Shown: positions 7,284 through 15,063, counted from the first letter of the stretch. The stretch is DNA of 18,132 nt from Promicromonosporaceae bacterium (GCA_009780755.1 WQZL01000026.1:1-18132); one strand, 5' to 3'. Numbers and translations: made by a program. The notes: generated by a model from the letters alone, not told the origin.

Positions 7284-8282
7284 TCACCTCACCAAGCGCG
7301 GGAGCACTTCGCGACCAAAAACCTCGATCCATTCGCGCTGATTCCGGCCAACGTTGTGCAGGTAGATGCGGTTGAAGCCGAGGTCCACGTACCTCTGAAT
7401 CGTGGCGCGATGCACATCTGGGTCGGCTGAAATGACCATCCGCCCCGCAAAGTCTTGCGGCCGCACCAGCTTGGCGATCTGCGCAAAATCGTGGGGAGAA
7501 CGAATGTCGGCCTTGGGAAACTTCATACCGCCGTTGGGCCATTCGGTCATGGCATTTGCCAGCGCCTCCTCATCCGTCGGCGCCCAAGAGAGGTGAATCT
7601 GTAGCACCTTCGGCATTGCTTCGGGGTCGCGGCCAGCCTCGCGCGCCCCGGTAGCGAAGCGGTCGAACAGCATCTCGATCTTCTCCAGCGGCGCGCCCAC
7701 GGTGATGATGCCATCGGCGTGCCGTCCGGTGCGTTTGGCGGTAACCGGCCCGGCCGTCGCCACCAGAATCTCCGGGGCTACCTCGGGCATGGTCCACAGC
7801 CGCGTCGATTCCAGCGTGTAGAACTCGCCGCGGTGCTTGACGTCCTTGCCCTCCAGGCCGGAGCGGAACAGCTTCTTGATGATCTCGATGGCCTCAAACA
7901 ACCGGTTGATCCGCTCGGGGGCTTCGGGCCAGTAGCCGCCGATGATGTGTTCGTTCAGCGCCTCGCCGCTGCCGAGTCCGAGCCAGTGCCGCCCCGGATA
8001 CATGGCCGCGAGCGTGGCCGATGCCTGAGCCACCATCGCCGGATGCCACCGGAAGGTGGGGGCCGTCACGCCCGGCCCGATGTCGCCGCGCGTCCGCTCG
8101 CCGAGGGCGGCCAGCACATTCCACACGAATGCGGCCTGTCCCTGTGTCGGCACCCACGGCGCAAAGTGGTCGGCGGCCATCACACCATCGAACCCGTGGC
8201 TCTCTGCATACTCGCTAAACGCCACCACATCGGAAGGGTGGAACTGCTCCAACATGGCGGCATACCCGATGGTCAAACTCAT
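7284..8282 (-). CDS. F420-dependent LLM-class oxidoreductase (FGD-like family)
   Basis: A luciferase-like (TIM-barrel) flavin/F420 oxidoreductase of the group related to F420-dependent glucose-6-phosphate dehydrogenase; 332 residues. Compared from memory with mycobacterial FGD1, it keeps ADHFAPW (His39 and Trp43, matching His40 and Trp44) and GLGSGEALNEH (Glu107, matching Glu109), plus the tail WIEVFGREVLPRL. The region holding FGD1 Lys198 reads TVGAPLEK here, with no lysine where the phosphate contact is expected, so glucose-6-phosphate is probably not the substrate. It is first in the operon with cofE (six-base gap). The ATG at 8282 has no clear ribosome site, and a TAGGCT element six bases before it suggests leaderless transcription. 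Cofactor class is confident; substrate is unknown. Confidence 0.88.
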   Translation of the reverse strand: MSLTIGYAAMLEQFHPSDVVAFSEYAESHGFDGVMAADHFAPWVPTQGQAAFVWNVLAALGERTRGDIGPGVTAPTFRWHPAMVAQASATLAAMYPGRHWLGLGSGEALNEHIIGGYWPEAPERINRLFEAIEIIKKLFRSGLEGKDVKHRGEFYTLESTRLWTMPEVAPEILVATAGPVTAKRTGRHADGIITVGAPLEKIEMLFDRFATGAREAGRDPEAMPKVLQIHLSWAPTDEEALANAMTEWPNGGMKFPKADIRSPHDFAQIAKLVRPQDFAGRMVISADPDVHRATIQRYVDLGFNRIYLHNVGRNQREWIEVFGREVLPRLVR

Positions 8283-8288
8283 GGGTCG

Positions 8289-8294
8289 AGCCTA
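8289..8294 (-). promoter_or_regulatory. Candidate -10 element for a leaderless transcript of the LLM/cofE operon
   Basis: On the minus strand TAGGCT fits the actinobacterial TANNNT -10 pattern and is followed by six bases (CGACCC) and then the ATG. This would place transcription initiation at the start codon itself. No Shine-Dalgarno sequence is present. I see no good -35 hexamer, and TANNNT is a loose pattern. Confidence 0.3.
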
Positions 8295-8376
8295 ACAACT
8301 CGAAACGTCCACATCCTGGACGGGGCGGCGACACTGTCATTAGTCAGGCGTAGGTTGTCAATGGCATTGAGCAGGT

Positions 8377-8772
8377 TCAGCTAGCCAGCGCCAGCCCCAT
8401 CTCCTGAGCAACCTCGCGCATCCGGGCATCAGAGGTGAGCAATCGCGCGCCCGGAACCAGGGAGCAGGTGGCGAGGTGAATCGCGTCAAGTGTCTTAACT
8501 GTCCGCGAGAGACCCATTGCTACCCGCCAGACATCAGCATCGATGGGCAGCAGCCCGCATCGCGCGTGATAGATGTCAACGCCCTTAGGGTCTTTATTTT
8601 CATTACGTAGTCTGACCGCCACGCGCCGACATTCCAACTCAAGAAGCTGCGATGAGACTACGAGCGATCCCCGCCTCCGGTGCGCCTCAAGAATCTGCTG
8701 TAGGGCAGGCCCATCGTGGTCGCCGAGCGCAATCCGAACCGCTGACGATGTGTCGATGTAGATGTCGCTCAT
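8377..8772 (-). CDS. VapC-type PIN-domain toxin ribonuclease
   Basis: Predicted toxin of a type II toxin-antitoxin pair, a Mg2+-dependent RNase of the PIN fold; 131 residues. The acidic active-site residues expected for the family are visible: Asp7 (IYIDTSS), Glu45/Glu47 (LLELEC), Asp96 (TLDAIHLAT) and Asp115 (LLTSDARM). I chose ATG 8772, which overlaps the antitoxin's stop (ATGA) and has GGAGG seven bases upstream, over the GTG at 8778. Its ending MREVAQEMGLAL is normal for the family. The target RNA cannot be predicted. It lies 94 bases upstream of the LLM/cofE operon on the same strand; read-through is possible, but a functional link is not implied. Confidence 0.85.
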   Translation of the reverse strand: MSDIYIDTSSAVRIALGDHDGPALQQILEAHRRRGSLVVSSQLLELECRRVAVRLRNENKDPKGVDIYHARCGLLPIDADVWRVAMGLSRTVKTLDAIHLATCSLVPGARLLTSDARMREVAQEMGLALAS

Positions 8773-9047
8773 CGCCACTCCTCCATTTCAGCTAGCAGCC
8801 AGTCAGAATCCACACCTTCCACCTTGGGAATCGCCGCCCATTCCTCGGCGGACATTTGTTTACCCCAACGAATCGCGCCCGTGCGGTTCCAGCGTTCCCA
8901 GGTGGTCTCCTCGGGCGCGCGATCAATCACGACGGCGCGCCCGTCGCGACCTTCGACGCGCACAGGCTCTCCGGTGTCCAGCACCGCATCGAGTACGGAG
9001 GCGAGCGACTGGTTCAGGGTTCTGCGGTTAATCGTCTTCACACTCAT
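8769..9047 (-). CDS. Phd/YefM-like antitoxin of the VapC pair
   Basis: Predicted antitoxin and autorepressor, 92 residues. The first half, NRRTLNQSLASVLDAVLDTG followed by EPVRVEGRDGRAVVI, fits the DNA-binding fold of the prevent-host-death family. The C-terminal half, ending WLLAEMEEWR, is acidic and Trp-rich and presumably wraps the toxin. It overlaps the toxin start by four bases, the classic translationally coupled arrangement. The ATG at 9047 has no Shine-Dalgarno sequence; TACGGT ends six bases before it, consistent with a leaderless transcript. Confidence 0.8.
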   Translation of the reverse strand: MSVKTINRRTLNQSLASVLDAVLDTGEPVRVEGRDGRAVVIDRAPEETTWERWNRTGAIRWGKQMSAEEWAAIPKVEGVDSDWLLAEMEEWR

Positions 9048-9053
9048 ACAGTA

Positions 9054-9075
9054 ACCGTAGATTGTTCTACATGTA
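9054..9075 (-). promoter_or_regulatory. Candidate leaderless -10 and operator palindrome of the toxin-antitoxin pair
   Basis: On the minus strand TACGGT (9059-9054) is followed by six bases and the antitoxin ATG. Nine bases further upstream is the perfect 8-bp palindrome TACATGTA (9068-9075), suitably placed for autoregulation by the toxin-antitoxin complex. Both are short motifs judged by eye. Confidence 0.3.
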
Positions 9076-9192
9076 AGGCATTCAAGTTATTCACAGCCAA
9101 ACAGCAGTTCGGCGGCGGACGATGCCCTGTGGATACGTAACATCGTTGTGCCGCGTGGGGGAAGCCGTAAACGTCTGGGAGAATGTCATCTC

Positions 9193-11976
9193 ATGAGCGA
9201 AAACGTGGCTGCCCCCGTGATTAAGGCGACCGTGCGCGAGGTGCCCGAGCGGGTCTCGCTGGATGGGCTGGAGAACAAGTTCGATGCCCGCTGGCGCCAG
9301 GAGGGCACCTACGCCTTCGACCGCAGCAAGACCCGCGAGCAGGTTTACTCCATCGACACGCCTCCCCCGACTGCCTCGGGCAGCCTGCATGTCGGACATG
9401 TCTTTAGCTACACGCATACGGATGTGCTGGCCCGGTATAAGCGGATGCGTGGGGCGGAGGTGTTCTATCCGATGGGCTGGGACGATAACGGCCTGCCCAC
9501 CGAGCGCCGCGTGCAGAACTATTACGGCGTCAAGGTAGACCTCACCCTCCCCTACGATCCTGACTTCGTGCCGCCGCAGGTGCCAGATGGAAAGGTGGTC
9601 AAGCCCGCCGACCAGGTGCCGGTCAGCCGTCGCAACTTTATCGAGCTGTGTGAGCGGCTTACCGCCGAAGACGAAAAGCAGTTCGAGGAGCTGTGGCGCT
9701 ACCTGGGGCTTTCCGTGGATTGGGCGCAGACGTACCAGACCATCGATGCGAACTCTCGCTCGGTGGCTCAGCGGGCGTTCCTGCGGAACCTGGCCCGCGG
9801 TGAGGCATACCAAGCGGAGGCGCCAGGCCTGTGGGATGTCACCTTCCAGACGGCCGTGGCCCAGGCCGAGCTAGAGGCCCGCGACTACCCCGGCCACTTC
9901 CACAAGGTCGCCTTCCGGGCCGCCGACGACTCCCCCATCTTTATCGAGACGACGCGCCCCGAGTTGATCCCCGCCGTTGTCGCCCTCATCGCGCATCCAG
10001 ACGATGAGCGCTACCAGCCGCTGTTCGGTACCACCGTACGTTCCCCGCTTTTCGGGGTGGAGGTGCCGGTGCTGGCCCATGCCGCCGCCGAGCCGGAGAA
10101 GGGTGCGGGCATCGCCATGTGCTGCACCTTTGGCGATCTGACCGACGTGCAGTGGTGGCGCGAGCTGGACCTGCCCACGCGTTCGATCATCCAGCGAGAT
10201 GGCCGCCTCAGCCGCGAGGTGCCGCAGTGGCTTAACGGCGACGGCGCCGCGTTCTATGCCGAGAGCCTGGCCGGGAAGACGACGTTCAGCGCCCGCAAGG
10301 AGATCGTGGATGCCCTGCGGGCCAGCGGCGACCTGGACGGTGAGCCGACGCCCACGCAGCGCAAGACCAACTTCTTTGAGAAGGGCGACAAGCCCCTAGA
10401 GATCGTCACCAGCCGCCAGTGGTACATCCGCAACGGTGGCCGCCCCTTTACCCGCCGCCCGGTGGCTTCGACGGGCTCAACCAGCGACTTAAAAGACGAG
10501 CTGCTCGCCCGCGGGCGGGAGCTTGCCTTCTACCCGGACTTCATGCGGGTGCGCTATGAGAACTGGGCGGGCGGCCTAAACGGCGACTGGCTCATCAGCC
10601 GCCAGCGGTTCTTCGGCGTTGCCATCCCCCTGTGGTACCCGGTATTGGCCTCCGGCGAGGTGGACTATGCCAACCCCATCGTCCCTGATGAGGCGGCACT
10701 GCCCGTCGATCCAACCTCGCAAGCCCCGGCGGATTATGCAGAGGGGCAGCGCGGGGTACCCGGCGGATTTGTCGGCGAGGCAGACGTGATGGATACCTGG
10801 GCCACCTCCTCCCTGACCCCACTGATCGTTTCCGGCTGGGAGCGGGATGCGGATCTGTTCGCCCGCATCTACCCGATGGACCTGCGCCCGCAGGGGCAGG
10901 ACATCATCCGCACTTGGCTGTTCTCCACGGTGGTGCGCTCGCACCTGGAGAACGATTGCCTGCCGTGGGCGGGTGCCGCGATCTCGGGCTGGATTCTTGA
11001 CCCGGATCGCAAGAAGATGTCGAAGTCGAAGGGCAACGTGGTCACCCCGATGGGCCTGCTAGAGCAGCATGGCTCGGATGCGGTGCGCTACTGGGCGGCC
11101 TCGGCGCGCCTGGGTACGGACGCGGCCTTTGACGAGGGGCAGATGAAGATTGGTCGCCGCCTGGCCACGAAGGTTCTCAACGCCGCAAAGTTTGTTTTAG
11201 ACATTAACGTAGGCCGATTGGAGAGACCGCTTGCGGGTTCTCCTGAGGCCAAGGCAGATGTCGTAGGGAGCAAAGCGACCGAGCAGATCGGCACGCAGGA
11301 TTCCCCCACCATCGCGCTCGACCCGGCGCTAGTCACCGAGCCGCTGGATCGTTCGATGTTGGCAGGGCTGGCCGACGTGGTGGATGCCGCCACGAAGGCG
11401 TTGGAGGCATACGACCACACCCGCGCCCTGGAGGTATCCGAGGCGTTCTTCTGGACCTTCTGCGACGACTACCTGGAGCTGGTCAAGGAGCGCGCCTATT
11501 CATCGACGCCGGCGGCGGCCTCGGCCCGCACGGCCTTGGCCATCGCCCTTGACGTGATGCTGCGTCTGCTCGCTCCGGTGCTGCCCTTCGCCACCGAGGA
11601 GGTGTGGGGTTGGTGGCGTGATGGTTCGATTCACCGGGCGCCGTGGCCAACATCCGATCTGCTACGCGAGGCCGCAGGCGGCGTGGCTCCGGCGGGACTG
11701 ACGGCCGCCGGACATGCGTTGGCGGCGTTGCGGAAGCTGAAGTCGGTGGCGAAGGTCACGATGAAGACGCCGATCTTGCACGCGACCCTGGCGATCCCGG
11801 CCCCGGCAATACCGGCCGTGGCGGCGGCAATGGCCGATATTCGCGCCGCGGGCAAGGTCGAGGGACCGCTGATGCTTATCGACGCGCCCGAGAGCTTCGA
11901 CCCGACCGTGCAGGGCGGCATCACCGTCCCCGAACACGAGTTGGGCGAACCCCCTGCCAAGACACCCCGGGCGTGA
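9193..11976 (+). CDS. valS: Valine--tRNA ligase
   Basis: Charges tRNA(Val) with valine; class Ia synthetase, 927 residues. ATG 9193 (MSENVAAP) is preferred over an upstream GTG at 9148 because GGGAGA lies about ten bases upstream and the protein aligns from here. Seen: the HIGH-type motif in GSLHVGHV (residues 66-69 HVGH), the PMGWDDNGLPTERR stretch, the editing domain, ETTRPE, WLISRQRFFGV, KMSKS (608-612), then the anticodon-binding helical domain. It belongs to the actinobacterial form without a long coiled-coil arm. Two stretches look inserted in frame: residues about 418-431 (PFTRRPVASTGSTS) between YIRNGGR and the DLKDELLARG helix, and about 674-706 after VLDIN. Both contain repeat-derived DNA. 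The frame is intact, and valS is essential, so the protein should work. Confidence 0.97.
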   Translation: MSENVAAPVIKATVREVPERVSLDGLENKFDARWRQEGTYAFDRSKTREQVYSIDTPPPTASGSLHVGHVFSYTHTDVLARYKRMRGAEVFYPMGWDDNGLPTERRVQNYYGVKVDLTLPYDPDFVPPQVPDGKVVKPADQVPVSRRNFIELCERLTAEDEKQFEELWRYLGLSVDWAQTYQTIDANSRSVAQRAFLRNLARGEAYQAEAPGLWDVTFQTAVAQAELEARDYPGHFHKVAFRAADDSPIFIETTRPELIPAVVALIAHPDDERYQPLFGTTVRSPLFGVEVPVLAHAAAEPEKGAGIAMCCTFGDLTDVQWWRELDLPTRSIIQRDGRLSREVPQWLNGDGAAFYAESLAGKTTFSARKEIVDALRASGDLDGEPTPTQRKTNFFEKGDKPLEIVTSRQWYIRNGGRPFTRRPVASTGSTSDLKDELLARGRELAFYPDFMRVRYENWAGGLNGDWLISRQRFFGVAIPLWYPVLASGEVDYANPIVPDEAALPVDPTSQAPADYAEGQRGVPGGFVGEADVMDTWATSSLTPLIVSGWERDADLFARIYPMDLRPQGQDIIRTWLFSTVVRSHLENDCLPWAGAAISGWILDPDRKKMSKSKGNVVTPMGLLEQHGSDAVRYWAASARLGTDAAFDEGQMKIGRRLATKVLNAAKFVLDINVGRLERPLAGSPEAKADVVGSKATEQIGTQDSPTIALDPALVTEPLDRSMLAGLADVVDAATKALEAYDHTRALEVSEAFFWTFCDDYLELVKERAYSSTPAAASARTALAIALDVMLRLLAPVLPFATEEVWGWWRDGSIHRAPWPTSDLLREAAGGVAPAGLTAAGHALAALRKLKSVAKVTMKTPILHATLAIPAPAIPAVAAAMADIRAAGKVEGPLMLIDAPESFDPTVQGGITVPEHELGEPPAKTPRA
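10461..10486 (+). repeat. REP-like palindromic repeat inserted in frame in valS
   Basis: GGTGGCTTCGACGGGCTCAA followed by CCAGCG. Its complement contains GGTTGAGCCCGTCGAAGCCACC, a close match to a dispersed actinobacterial palindromic repeat I recall (core GGTTGAGCCTGTCGAAACC). It encodes valS residues about 424-431 (VASTGSTS), in a stretch that appears to be absent from related enzymes. Confidence 0.5.
11226..11283 (+). repeat. Second repeat-derived segment inside valS
   Basis: This stretch has two recognisable parts. ACCGCTTGCGG (11226-11236), containing the palindrome CCGC-TT-GCGG, is identical to 3993-4003 in the F420-0 permease gene. GTAGGGAGCAAAGCGACCGAG (11263-11283) resembles 12010-12030 downstream of valS and a dispersed actinobacterial repeat that I recall as GAGTAGGGAGCGAAGCGACC. 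It lies within the extra residues 674-706 of ValS. Confidence 0.4.
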
Positions 11977-12000
11977 CCTAACGCCTTTCTCGGCCGGGGA

Positions 12001-12031
12001 TGGTTGAGTAGGGAGCGCAGCGAGTCGCAGG
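12001..12031 (+). repeat. Dispersed repeat fragment between valS and the DUF3048-SLH gene
   Basis: TGGTTGAGTAGGGAGCGCAG followed by CGAGTCGCAGG sits in the 84-base gap between the convergent stops of valS (11976) and the DUF3048 gene (12061). It starts like the common actinobacterial repeat GGTTGAGTAGGGAGCGAAGCGA, and its inner part matches the fragment at 11263 in valS. No T-run follows, so it is not an obvious terminator. Confidence 0.5.
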
Positions 12032-12060
12032 ACCCAGACACCTGGCGACGCGCATGGTGG

Positions 12061-13587
12061 CTAACCCAGCAGCCCTTGGGCGGAGGCGCGATGCAGGAAG
12101 GCGGCCATGGCCTGCCGCTCGACTGGTGCCAGCGGACGGAAGGTGCCATCGGGCCAGCCGGTGGTGATACCGGTGTCGGCGAGCCATTCAATGTAGAAGA
12201 AGAATCGGTCGGTGCGGGGCACGTCGCTGAAGGTTGGCTCGTCGGGCGCCTCGAACTCAGGTGACCCGGCCGCGCGGTACAGGAAGGCCGCCATCGCTTG
12301 CCGTTCGATGGATTGCCCAGGGCGGAAGGTGCGGTCCGGCCAGCCGGTGGCGATTTCGGCGTCGGCGAGCCATTCGATGTAGAAGAAGAACTGCCCGCCA
12401 CGGTTCACGTCCGTGAACGAGGCCCGGCCCGGGGCCTGGAAGCCTGTCGGCTGGAAGGCGCGGTAGAGGAACGCGGCCATCGCCTGCCGTTCGACTGGCT
12501 CGCTCGGCCGGAAGGTCATATCAGGCCACCCGGTGGAGATGCCCTGGTCGGCCAGCCAGTGAATGTAGTTCGTAAACTGGTCGCTCGCCGGGACGTCGCG
12601 GAAGTGCTGGGTGGGCTGATTGGGGTCTCGGGGACGTAGGTTGACCCAGGTGGCACCGGGTTCGAGCAGGATGTCACCGCCGCCGGGGCCGATCAGCCGG
12701 ATCGGTTCGGTGACGGATGGCTTGTACCAGATGCCCGTTATTTGGCGGCCGCCGCTGGCCACGGTGGCCGGCCCCCAGCGGCGATCGAGCACGGTAGTGG
12801 GCAGCTCGAACTGTTCGACCACCTCGACGTCGAGTACCACCACGTTGGCGGCGGCGTGCCGCACCTCGGTATAGGAGTACGAGGGGCGGGTGCCGTTGGA
12901 GCGCAGGTAGGTGCGGCTTTCGGCGTCCCAATCCCAGACGGTGCGTTGGATGGGCGACATACGCGCCTCGATTTGCGGGGCACGCCGACCGTGCAGCGAC
13001 GCGGTGCCACGTCCGGCAGCGGTGGCGTGACGGAACTGCGCTGGCGGTGGCGCCGAGAGGCCCGCGCGGGCCTGGGAAAGCAGAACGTGCGGTTGGCCGA
13101 CGACGTTGTTGGGGAGGACGCGGTAGGGGGTGCGGAAGAATCCGGGATGGCCGCGGTCGTTATACAAGCCCTGGATGCCCGCGTCGCGAATCATGTCGAG
13201 GAAGCGCGGTTGGGCGCCGGAGGCGGCGAATACGCCGTTGAGGGGACGGACAATGGAGATATCCACCGGGCGAGCGGAGCGGACAGGCAGCACCGCGTCG
13301 GGGATTCGCGAATGGTAGACGGCCACAAAGCGGGTCATTCCCGCCTCGGTGAGCTGCTCCCAGACGAGGTCTGCGTACTCCAACCCAACCTGCGGGCGGG
13401 CGCTGGAGGCATTGTCGACCTTGATAGCCAGGGCCGGGCGCCGCACCACCTGGCCGCTGCGCTCCCCCGTGAGCGGCCAACGCCCCGGATCGCTTGGCGC
13501 AGCCGAGGCAGGCAGGATCGCCCCCACCACCAAGGCAAGCGCCAAGACGGCAACACCACCCACTCGCAACGAACGCTTCCGAAACAT
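12061..13587 (-). CDS. Secreted DUF3048-domain protein with three C-terminal SLH repeats
   Basis: An exported cell-wall protein, 508 residues from the ATG at 13587. I chose this start because it gives a signal peptide (MFRKRSLRVGG, hydrophobic core, cleavage near PASAA, 26-30); GGAGGG lies about ten bases upstream. The extension up to 13689 is not signal-like. Residues about 37-320 match the DUF3048 (YerB-like) domain: PALAIKVDNASSARPQVGLE, ADLVWEQLTEAGMTRF and VLPVRSARPVD. Then come three SLH repeats (about 328-376, 391-438, 452-500), each ending in a VERQAMAAFLYR-type motif. SLH repeats usually bind pyruvylated wall polymer, so the DUF3048 part should be displayed outside the membrane; its activity is unknown. 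It is convergent with valS and downstream of another SLH protein on the same strand. Confidence 0.9.
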   Translation of the reverse strand: MFRKRSLRVGGVAVLALALVVGAILPASAAPSDPGRWPLTGERSGQVVRRPALAIKVDNASSARPQVGLEYADLVWEQLTEAGMTRFVAVYHSRIPDAVLPVRSARPVDISIVRPLNGVFAASGAQPRFLDMIRDAGIQGLYNDRGHPGFFRTPYRVLPNNVVGQPHVLLSQARAGLSAPPPAQFRHATAAGRGTASLHGRRAPQIEARMSPIQRTVWDWDAESRTYLRSNGTRPSYSYTEVRHAAANVVVLDVEVVEQFELPTTVLDRRWGPATVASGGRQITGIWYKPSVTEPIRLIGPGGGDILLEPGATWVNLRPRDPNQPTQHFRDVPASDQFTNYIHWLADQGISTGWPDMTFRPSEPVERQAMAAFLYRAFQPTGFQAPGRASFTDVNRGGQFFFYIEWLADAEIATGWPDRTFRPGQSIERQAMAAFLYRAAGSPEFEAPDEPTFSDVPRTDRFFFYIEWLADTGITTGWPDGTFRPLAPVERQAMAAFLHRASAQGLLG

Positions 13588-13723
13588 CCGCCTACCACCC
13601 TCCAAGCTCAAGTCCGCAAACACGACCCAGCGCCCATCATGACGCACCCCACCGCTCGATGCGATATGGCACCCCACAACCAGTGCCACCTGGCGCCCAA
13701 TGAGTCACTCTGCGGTTAAGCCA

Positions 13724-13753
13724 GCGGCCCGATTGCCGATGCAATCGGGCCGC
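13724..13753 (-). terminator. Strong hairpin downstream of the SLH-CAP gene
   Basis: A perfect 13-bp stem, GCGGCCCGATTGC (13724-13736) and its complement (13741-13753), with a four-base CGAT loop. On the minus strand it begins 20 bases after the TGA of the SLH-CAP gene. Only a weak T-rich stretch (GGCTTAACC) follows, so it could be a terminator or an RNA-stabilising hairpin. Confidence 0.75.
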
Positions 13754-13773
13754 AAACTTATTCAGATCCGAAA

Positions 13774-15063
13774 TCAGGGAGTGAAGAGAACTACAGAACT
13801 GAAGCAGCCATTACGACCGCAGTACACACCAACACCAGCGTGAGTTGCAGTGACGTTCCAATTCTCATTCCGCCATGAATAGCCCACCAACTGTCCAGCG
13901 TTGCCACTATTGGGGACAAGGGTACAGTTCGTGCCAAAGAAGCCGGTGCACTCCTGCCAAGCATGCGCGTTACCGAATTGCCATCCAGAAGAAACGGCCG
14001 GTAGCCTGTTATTCGGGATGAGCGATACCGCATTGGCGTTGTGCATTGCTCGTGCGTGATCTTGCGCAATGCGCGATACGGCGGCATCCGCCTGAAGGAC
14101 TGAACGACCAGCAGCGACTCGTTGGTGGTTGATTTGGTTGAGTACGGTAAGAATGCCACCACTGCCGCCGTTGGGCAGATTTGGAGCGTTGCGAATACAG
14201 TGGGCGGGCGGATCAAGCAGTCCCTGACTGTTCGCGCGGAACAGGAAAGCCGCCATAGCCTGACGTTCAACGGATGCACCTGGGCGGAACTCAACTCGGT
14301 TGCCCACCGTCCAACCAGTGGTGATGTTGGTAGAGGCCAGCCATTCAATTTCAGGAGCGAATCGGTCGGTGACGCGAACGTCATTAAACGTTGCGCTTAT
14401 GAACGGGCTGGGTTCATCTCTAGTCGCCCGCCGCGGATCTGGCTGGCGGAAAACAGGTTCACAGGCGCCGCGGTACAAGAACGCCGCCATGGCCTGTCGC
14501 TCAACTGGCTGCGCGGCCCGGAAGGTATTGTCTGGCCAACCACCCGTGATGTTGTTGTGAGTCAGCCACTCGATGTATCGGAACATCTGATCGGTACGCG
14601 GAATGTCGTTAAAGGTATTACGGCTAGGCGCACCAAATTGTCCACTGCCGTCGATACCACGGTACAGGAACGCCGCCATGGCCTGTCGTTCGACGTTGGC
14701 ACCAGGGCGGAACTGGTAGTTACCAGCACCCATCACCCAGCCCATGGAGATGCCCTGGTTAGCTAGCCACTGAATCTCCCGGTGGAACTGGTGACTCGTC
14801 GGCACATCGCGGAAATTTCGGGCGCGGAGAGGGTCAAGGCCAGCGCTCGGCAGGAAGCCGCTCGGCCCGGCGAGTTCGACGATGGCGTCTTCAAACACGA
14901 AGTCGACGATACCGCCGACAACATAACGTTCGATTGACATCTCAACTGGAACCAACTCGACGTGATGCGTCTCATCGGCATGGGCGGAGGGGGCCAGCCC
15001 GCTCGCGATCAGCGCAACGGTGGCCACGGCCACCCCTGCGGAGCGGAACAATGTTCGCTTCAT
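13774..15063 (-). CDS. Secreted protein with three SLH repeats and a C-terminal CAP/SCP-like domain
   Basis: An exported surface protein, 429 residues. The ATG at 15063 has AGGAG nine bases upstream. A signal peptide (MKRTLFRSAGVAVATVALIA...SAHA, cleavage near 29) is followed by a short spacer, then SLH repeats at about 84-135, 151-198 and 226-276, each closing with VERQAMAAFLYR or FLFR. The C-terminal 125 residues (about 305-429) look like a CAP/SCP-type domain: VLNQINHQRVAAGRSVLQ with a helix AVSRIAQDHARAMH, then NAHAWQE and HAGVGVYC near the end. Four Cys in this region could form disulfides. CAP domains are secreted and of varied, often unknown function. Unlike most bacterial SLH proteins, the anchor is at the N-terminus and the effector domain at the C-terminus, opposite to its neighbour. 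Confidence 0.85.
   Translation of the reverse strand: MKRTLFRSAGVAVATVALIASGLAPSAHADETHHVELVPVEMSIERYVVGGIVDFVFEDAIVELAGPSGFLPSAGLDPLRARNFRDVPTSHQFHREIQWLANQGISMGWVMGAGNYQFRPGANVERQAMAAFLYRGIDGSGQFGAPSRNTFNDIPRTDQMFRYIEWLTHNNITGGWPDNTFRAAQPVERQAMAAFLYRGACEPVFRQPDPRRATRDEPSPFISATFNDVRVTDRFAPEIEWLASTNITTGWTVGNRVEFRPGASVERQAMAAFLFRANSQGLLDPPAHCIRNAPNLPNGGSGGILTVLNQINHQRVAAGRSVLQADAAVSRIAQDHARAMHNANAVSLIPNNRLPAVSSGWQFGNAHAWQECTGFFGTNCTLVPNSGNAGQLVGYSWRNENWNVTATHAGVGVYCGRNGCFSSVVLFTP

Noticed and set aside
14131..14144. TTGGTTGAGTACGG in the SLH-CAP gene, resembling the dispersed repeat
   Set aside because: Only about nine bases match, and they encode the conserved LNQIN of the CAP-like domain, so chance is the better explanation.
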